This document shows positions 59,819 through 64,000 of a stretch of DNA of 64,000 bases, one piece after another (within the stretch, counting starts at the first letter, position 1; every line of letters starts with the position of its first letter). The notes under the pieces are model-generated. The model did no database searches and was not told the origin of the DNA. It worked only from the letters and a program-made list of their open reading frames with translations. The DNA lies in NCBI GenBank assembly GCA_900299145.1, contig OMIN01000155.1:1-64000 (forward strand), in the 5' to 3' direction. A program made the translations under genes and the position numbers. Origin of the DNA: Betaproteobacteria bacterium (GTDB taxonomy: Bacteria > Pseudomonadota > Gammaproteobacteria > Burkholderiales > SG8-41).

Positions 59819-60757
59819 ATGAAACCTGAAATCGCCGTTCTCAAAATGATTTACGAACCCGCGCTCGCCGCGCTGGAACGTGATTTCACCGTGCACAAAG
59901 CCTACGCCGCGCCCGACCCGATCGCCTGGCTCAAACAGCACTGCGCCAATGCGCGTGCGGCGGTGTCCACCACCACCACCGAAGTCACGCGCGCGCATTT
60001 CGAAGCCCTGCCCAAACTGGAACTGCTGGCATGTTATGGCCCGTACGTCACGCTGATCGATTTCGCCGCGGCGAAGGATCACAACGTCATCGTCACCCAC
60101 ACGCCCGATTCCACCGCCGAGCCGGTGGCCGATCTCGCCATGGGGCTGATCGTCGCGGTCATGCGGCGCATATGCGAGGCCGACCGCTTTGTGCGCAGCG
60201 GCGCGTGGGCAAAGCAGTTGTTCCCGGCGGCAGTGGAAGTACGCGGCAAAACGCTGGGTATCGTCGGGATGGGCCGCATCGGGCGTGAAATCGCCATACG
60301 CGCGGCGAGCTTCGGCATGAAAATTTGTTACCACGGCCCGCGCCGCAAGGATGATGTGCCTCACCCGTACTACAGCGATCTCGAAGCGCTGGCGCGTGAC
60401 GCCGACTGTCTGGCTGTAACCTGCGCGCTAACCCCTGCAACACGCCACCTCGTCGATGCGCGCATTTTGCAGGCGCTTGGCCCCGAAGGTTTTCTCGTCA
60501 ACGTCGCGCGCGGCGCGGTTGTCGATGAAAACGCGCTGGTTGCCGCACTCGCGAACCACCAACTTGGCGGCGCGGCACTCGACGTGTTTCGTGACGAGCC
60601 GCATGTGCCGCCGGCGCTATTCACCATGGACAACGTCGTGCTCGCCCCGCACATGGGCACCGGCACGCGCGAAGTGCGCGAAGGCAGGGCGGAAATGTTT
60701 TTGCATGATGTGCGCGCGCATTTTGCGGGGCTGGGGTTGAAGTATGTTGTGGCGTGA
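59819..60757 (+). CDS. D-isomer-specific 2-hydroxyacid dehydrogenase
   Basis: 312 residues from the ATG at 59819 (ten codons earlier an in-frame start gives no better signal). The NAD(P) loop is LGIVGMGRIGREIA near residue 150. Catalytic residues are Arg in NVARGAVVDE, Glu in DVFRDEPHVP and His in LAPHMGTGT. The His-Gly-Thr-Gly-Thr ending is the hydroxypyruvate/glyoxylate reductase-like pattern. It reduces a 2-oxoacid to a D-2-hydroxyacid in the cytosol. It is a single gene, followed directly by an AT-rich element and a MITE-like element. Confidence 0.9.
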   Translation: MKPEIAVLKMIYEPALAALERDFTVHKAYAAPDPIAWLKQHCANARAAVSTTTTEVTRAHFEALPKLELLACYGPYVTLIDFAAAKDHNVIVTHTPDSTAEPVADLAMGLIVAVMRRICEADRFVRSGAWAKQLFPAAVEVRGKTLGIVGMGRIGREIAIRAASFGMKICYHGPRRKDDVPHPYYSDLEALARDADCLAVTCALTPATRHLVDARILQALGPEGFLVNVARGAVVDENALVAALANHQLGGAALDVFRDEPHVPPALFTMDNVVLAPHMGTGTREVREGRAEMFLHDVRAHFAGLGLKYVVA

Positions 60758-60762
60758 TTGCC

Positions 60763-60795
60763 TATAAGTATTTGTTTTTATTGATATTTTTAATC
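60763..60795 (-). repeat. AT-rich interspersed element, copy 18
   Basis: On the minus strand TTAAAAATATCAATA runs into core AAAACAAATACTTAT. It starts 6 bases after the dehydrogenase stop. A weaker match (GAAAATCAAATACACC) lies about 25 bases further on, at 60814-60829. Confidence 0.88.
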
Positions 60796-60831
60796 ATCCT
60801 ATTGGCGTATTCCTGAAAATCAAATACACCA

Positions 60832-60949
60832 ACTTCGTCGTTCCTGCGAAAGCTGGAACCCAGTTCGTTCGCCCATGCGCAGCATCTAAAATGCGATCCT
60901 TCGGATCGTCATTACGCACCGGGTTCCAGCTTTCGCTGGAACGGCGAAG
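60832..60949. repeat. Inverted-repeat (MITE/REP-like) element A3
   Basis: CTTCGTCGTTCCTGCGAAAG and CTTTCGCTGGAACGGCGAAG are the inverted ends. The inner hairpin GATCCTTCGGATC (60896-60908) and the ends match element A2 at 44738-44846. Confidence 0.8.
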
Positions 60950-60980
60950 TGGTATTTCCAGTTCTTCCTAAAGGCAGCTT

Positions 60981-61973
60981 ATGTCACAAACCTCGCAACC
61001 CAACACCAAGGCAACCCAAGGCTCCATCGACGCCCACGCCCACTGGTCGCCGCAACCCTACATGCAATACGCCGAGCAACAAGGCGGCAAAATCGCCAGC
61101 GGCGTGCCCAGCCCGTTGATGTATGACCTCGAAGCGCGCATCAAATGGATGGATTCCCGCAACGTCAAAATGCATGTGCTGAGTCTCTCCGGCGGCATGC
61201 CGTGGCAGTGGGCCTCGCTCGACGCGGCGGACAAGCTCGCGCGCATCGTCAACGACGCCGCTGTCGAAGCTCATCAGGCGCACCCGGATCGTTTTATCGC
61301 CGCCACCGCCATCCCCATGCGTGACCCGAAAGCCGCGCTGCGCGAAATGGATCGCATGGCGGGCAAGCCCGGCATTCGCGCCATGCACCTGCCCAACTCG
61401 GTCGAAGGCATCGACTACCTGTTCACGCCTACCTATGAACCCATCGTCGCCAAGTGTGAAGCACTCTGCCTGCCGCTGCTGTTTCACCCGCTCGACGGCG
61501 AGGCCAATCACTACGGCGGCCCGGAGCGGCTGGCGGGCGCGAACTTTATTTACAACACGCTGGGCTTTCCCTTCGAGACCGCGACACTCGCCGTCAAATT
61601 CATCTACAGCGGCTACCTCGACAAATACCCCAAGCTCGACATCGTGCTGCCGCATTCCGGCGGCTGCTTTCCCTATATTGCGGGCCGCGTCGAACACAGC
61701 ATCAAGAAAGGCGCGGTCGAAGCGGCGTCGAATCTGAAAAGCTCCATGCGCGATTACATCCGGCGCTTTCACTACGACACGCTGGCGTATTACCCCGAAA
61801 CCCTGCGCTTCATGATCGAACTCGTCGGCGCGGATCGCGTGGTCATCGGCACTGACAACTACGCCAAAATGGATGTGGAGTATCCGAATGCGCTGGTGGA
61901 ATCGCTAAATCTGCCGGCGGCGGATTTGCAGAAGATACTGTTTGGGAATGCGGCGCGGTTGATGCGGATGTGA
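60981..61973 (+). CDS. Amidohydrolase-family TIM-barrel hydrolase/decarboxylase (ACMSD-like)
   Basis: 330 residues. Metal ligands His19 and His21 in IDAHAHWSP, His in FHPLDGEANHYGG, His in LPHSGGCFPYIAGRVEH and Asp in VIGTDNYAKMD match the aminocarboxymuconate-semialdehyde decarboxylase group, which also holds gamma-resorcylate and 5-carboxyvanillate decarboxylases. AAAGG lies about 10 bases before the ATG. The first 13 residues (SQTSQPNTKATQG) are extra. It may decarboxylate an aromatic acid or hydrolyse a ring-cleavage product; substrate unknown. Confidence 0.87.
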   Translation: MSQTSQPNTKATQGSIDAHAHWSPQPYMQYAEQQGGKIASGVPSPLMYDLEARIKWMDSRNVKMHVLSLSGGMPWQWASLDAADKLARIVNDAAVEAHQAHPDRFIAATAIPMRDPKAALREMDRMAGKPGIRAMHLPNSVEGIDYLFTPTYEPIVAKCEALCLPLLFHPLDGEANHYGGPERLAGANFIYNTLGFPFETATLAVKFIYSGYLDKYPKLDIVLPHSGGCFPYIAGRVEHSIKKGAVEAASNLKSSMRDYIRRFHYDTLAYYPETLRFMIELVGADRVVIGTDNYAKMDVEYPNALVESLNLPAADLQKILFGNAARLMRM

Positions 61974-62018
61974 AGGGAGCGACCGCGGCCGCACAAAGTC
62001 TATCGATAGGGAGATATC

Positions 62019-62447
62019 ATGAGTTATGACTTAGCCGTCTTTGAACCAAGAGATGAATTGAGATATCGCAAAGCTTTTGACGAATGGTATGACCGAACCA
62101 CCGATTGGGAAAAGAATTTCAATTACTACAATCCTGAGAACGTAACAGGACCTCTGAGGTTGTGGCTCACAGAGTTCACGAAAGCGTTTCCTCCGTTGAA
62201 CGGTCCCATGGCTCCGCCCATAGAACAATTGACCGCAGGAATACGTACTGCGGATCACAATGTAGCGCGCGACCTAATATACATTGCATTTTCTTGGTCT
62301 GATGCAGAATTGGCGTATCGCACCTGTTTCGATTTGGCGAAACGATTTCGCGTAGCTTTTCTTGATGCGAGCGGGGATGAAGGGGCGGTTTGGTTTCCCA
62401 CCGAAAATGGAAGCCTAGAGATTGTGCATGTTTACAGCGATGAATAG
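62019..62447 (+). CDS. Small hypothetical protein, AT-richer than surroundings
   Basis: 142 residues beginning MSYDLAVFEPRDELRYRKAF. The MSYDLAV(F/W) opening and a DWEKNFNYYNPENVTGPLRL middle belong to a widespread group of small proteins with no assigned function that I know of; some relatives lie beside polymorphic toxins and could be immunity proteins. GGGAG lies about 7 bases before the ATG. Its base composition and codons (AAT, ATA, AGA, TTT) differ clearly from the neighbours, a sign of recent transfer. No toxin gene is adjacent. It is not linked to the catabolic genes. Confidence 0.72.
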   Translation: MSYDLAVFEPRDELRYRKAFDEWYDRTTDWEKNFNYYNPENVTGPLRLWLTEFTKAFPPLNGPMAPPIEQLTAGIRTADHNVARDLIYIAFSWSDAELAYRTCFDLAKRFRVAFLDASGDEGAVWFPTENGSLEIVHVYSDE

Positions 62448-62481
62448 CTGAATTCGGAATACCAGACAAAGGATCAAGAAC

Positions 62482-63567
62482 TTGAACGCCGACATCCAAC
62501 TCCCCACCGAACAAACCCGCCAGTGGCTCTACACCCTGTGGCGCACCGCCGGCAGCAACGAACAGGAAGTCCGGCTCACCGCCGATCATCTGGTCGGCGC
62601 CAATCTCGCCGGGCATGATTCGCATGGCGTGGGCATGGTGTTACCGTATGTGCGTTCCTTGCAAGCCAAGGAACTTCAATTAAATCAAATACTTACAGTG
62701 GTCACCGACACCGGGTCGCTGCTGGTGGTGGACGGCAATCGCGGCATCGGGCAGTCGATGGCGTATCAGACCATGAATCTCGCCATCGAACGCGCCAGGC
62801 AAAACGGTGTGGTGATCGTGGGCTTGAAAAACACGCATCACATCGGCCGCGTCGGGCATTGGGCGGAGATGGCGATTGCAGCGAACCTTGCGTCGATCCA
62901 CTTCACCAACGTGGTGAGCCGCCCGATTGTCGCGCCGCACGGCGGGCGTCAGGGGCGCCTCGGTACCAATCCGCTTACGGTCGGCCTGCCGCGCCGCGAC
63001 GGGCCGCCGATCCTGCTCGATTTCGCCTCCAGCGCCGTCGCGGTGGGGAAGATTCGCGTCGCCTACAACAAGAAAGGGCCGGCGCCCGCCGGCACACTGA
63101 TCGATCATGAAGGCAACGCCACCACCAACCCGGCGGTAATGTACGAAGAACCGATGGGCGCGCTACTCACCGCCGCCGGTCACAAGGGTTACGCGCTGTC
63201 GCTGGTGTGCGATTTGCTGGGCAGTGCACTGTTCGGTGGCACGACGGCGCAGCCCAGCCGCCTGCGCCCGCCCGCGACGTATAACAACATGCTCGCCATT
63301 GTGTTCGACCCGGCGCGTTTCGGCGCGGGCGAACACTTCGAGCAGGAATCGAAAGCGTTTATCGACTACGTGCAATCGGCCAAACGCACGGATGCGAATG
63401 CGCCGATTGAAATCCCCGGCGATGCCGAACGGCGCTATCGCCGCGAGCGCGCACAGGCAATGCCGGTGGATACGGGCACGCTACAGACCATGGATGATGC
63501 GGCGAAAATGATTAACGCCATGTGTGGGGCGGCGCTGCCGCCGGCGTCATCTTTAATCAAGCGCTAA
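62482..63567 (+). CDS. Malate/L-lactate dehydrogenase-family (Ldh_2) oxidoreductase
   Basis: 361 residues from a TTG at 62482 with AAGGA 8 bases upstream; no ATG or GTG fits the conserved N-terminus. Family marks are ANLAGHDSHGVGMVLPYVRS with the catalytic His, LKNTHHIGRVGHWAEM, LGTNPLTVGLPR and AGHKGYALSLVCDLL. These NAD(P)-dependent enzymes reduce 2-oxoacids or related compounds and are unrelated to classical malate dehydrogenase. Codons for LNQILT (62680-62697) match the AT-rich element. It converges with a partial Bug gene. Confidence 0.9.
   Translation: MNADIQLPTEQTRQWLYTLWRTAGSNEQEVRLTADHLVGANLAGHDSHGVGMVLPYVRSLQAKELQLNQILTVVTDTGSLLVVDGNRGIGQSMAYQTMNLAIERARQNGVVIVGLKNTHHIGRVGHWAEMAIAANLASIHFTNVVSRPIVAPHGGRQGRLGTNPLTVGLPRRDGPPILLDFASSAVAVGKIRVAYNKKGPAPAGTLIDHEGNATTNPAVMYEEPMGALLTAAGHKGYALSLVCDLLGSALFGGTTAQPSRLRPPATYNNMLAIVFDPARFGAGEHFEQESKAFIDYVQSAKRTDANAPIEIPGDAERRYRRERAQAMPVDTGTLQTMDDAAKMINAMCGAALPPASSLIKR
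62673..62698 (+). repeat. AT-rich interspersed element, copy 19 (inside a coding sequence)
   Basis: CTTCAATTAAATCAAATACT leads into TACAG; core AAATCAAATACTTAC. It is read in frame as LQLNQILT in the Ldh_2 gene, the same frame as in copy 12. Confidence 0.6.
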
Positions 63568-63608
63568 CCGTCACTCGATTACTGCGTCAATCCGGCGTTA
63601 ACCTGGCA

Positions 63609-64000
63609 TCAATCCAGTTTAACCCCCGCCGCCCTCACCACCGCGCCCCACTTGGCGTGATCGTTCTTCAACTGCGCGGCCAGTTGCTCGGGCGTGCCGG
63701 GCGCGGGCTCGGCGCCGCGTGCGATCAGGCGCTCGCGCAAATCTTTGTCGGCGAGTGCCTTGTGAATACCGCTGTTCATTTTGTCGACGATGTCGCGCGG
63801 CGTTTTGGCGGGGAAAAAGAGGCCATACCAGTTAAGCGCTTCGACTTTGGCGACACCCGCTTCCACCGCCGAGGGCACGTCGGGCAGCAACGCGGCGCGC
63901 TGCCCCACGGTGACGAACAGCGCGCGCAGTTTCCCGCTTTGCACATGCGGCAGCAGCACCGGCAAATCGGCAGCGAGCAGTTGCGAATGCCCGCCGATGG
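63609..64000 (-). CDS. Bug/TctC-family solute receptor, 5' end missing
   Basis: Only the C-terminal 130 or so residues are inside the window; the frame is open to base 64000 (IGGHSQLLAADLPVLLPHVQ). The visible part has SGKLRALFVTVGQRAALLPD, the PSAVEAGVAKVEALNWYGLF segment and the end KWGAVVRAAGVKLD, all typical of the family. Ligand-loop motifs lie outside. It converges with the Ldh_2 gene with a 41-base gap. Confidence 0.93.
   Translation of the reverse strand, partial: IGGHSQLLAADLPVLLPHVQSGKLRALFVTVGQRAALLPDVPSAVEAGVAKVEALNWYGLFFPAKTPRDIVDKMNSGIHKALADKDLRERLIARGAEPAPGTPEQLAAQLKNDHAKWGAVVRAAGVKLD

Noticed and set aside
2830-62698. Diversity-generating retroelement as explanation for the AT-rich element
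   Set aside because: Differences among copies are not limited to adenine positions, copies lie outside coding regions, and no reverse transcriptase is present.
1-64000. CRISPR arrays, tRNA or rRNA genes, transposases, prophage genes
   Set aside because: No regularly spaced direct repeats, no cloverleaf-like or rRNA sequences, and no DDE, tyrosine-recombinase or phage proteins were recognised.

Overview
The window is GC-rich bacterial DNA with the gene content of a Burkholderiales-type betaproteobacterium (Bordetella/Achromobacter/Cupriavidus/Polaromonas-like). The strongest sign is at least 18 genes for Bug/TctC-family periplasmic solute receptors (two cut by the window edges), a family hugely expanded in that order. 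I see no tRNA, rRNA, CRISPR array, transposase or phage gene. The organism assignment is inference from gene families, not from a marker gene.

Layout. 1-3851: a partial Bug gene, then a minus-strand group Bug-Bug-quinone oxidoreductase. 3987-9609: a plus-strand run of Gfo/Idh/MocA dehydrogenase, creatininase-like hydrolase, second Gfo/Idh/MocA protein, VOC-fold protein, Bug, and TauD/TfdA dioxygenase. 9646-17847: metallo-beta-lactamase-fold hydrolase, L,D-transpeptidase, Bug plus amidohydrolase, HpcH/HpaI aldolase, two exported SAM-methyltransferase paralogues, CinA/PncC, Bug. 18090-22276: acyl-CoA-dehydrogenase-fold flavoprotein, Bug, TauD, Bug. 22310-26615: small hypothetical, dienelactone hydrolase, zinc-ribbon/HExxH membrane protein, Bug, toxin-antitoxin pair with a remnant of a second toxin. 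26711-31555: two tandem xanthine-dehydrogenase-type molybdenum subunits. 31652-33735: two divergent Bug genes, one with an apparent frameshift in its signal peptide. 33757-36800: an acyl-CoA dehydrogenase/AraC module bracketed by a ~110-bp direct repeat of the leuC leader. 36794-44715: LeuC/LeuD-like dehydratase, Bug, small Gly/Met-tailed protein, Bug, LigB-type dioxygenase, ROK kinase, Nudix-fold protein, hypothetical. 44891-52091: a minus-strand acyl-CoA catabolism run (alpha/beta hydrolase, two acyl-CoA dehydrogenases, enoyl-CoA hydratase) followed upstream by Bug-TauD-Bug. 52197-64000: Bug, RraA-like, MmgE/PrpD, CocE/NonD hydrolase, Gfo/Idh/MocA, Bug, 2-hydroxyacid dehydrogenase, ACMSD-like amidohydrolase, a small AT-richer orphan, malate/lactate-type dehydrogenase, partial Bug.

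How it fits together: nearly every Bug gene sits beside one or a few catabolic enzymes, so the region reads as a series of receptor-plus-enzyme modules for taking up and degrading organic acids, aromatic acids and acyl-CoA-activated compounds. No TctA/TctB membrane subunits are present here, so the receptors would have to share transporters encoded elsewhere or act as sensors. Only one clear transcription regulator (AraC, 35636-36604) is present besides the antitoxin.

The most unusual signal is an AT-rich interspersed element of about 30 bp (core 5'-AAAMCARATASTTA-3', preceded by an AT-rich stretch such as ATATCAAT), found 19 times in both orientations. It lies almost always at gene borders, supplies six stop codons, supplies or touches three start codons, forms the N-terminus of two Bug signal peptides, and appears inside three reading frames without disturbing their length. 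I do not recognise it. A second family of three inverted-repeat (MITE/REP-like) elements of 85-120 bp is also present.
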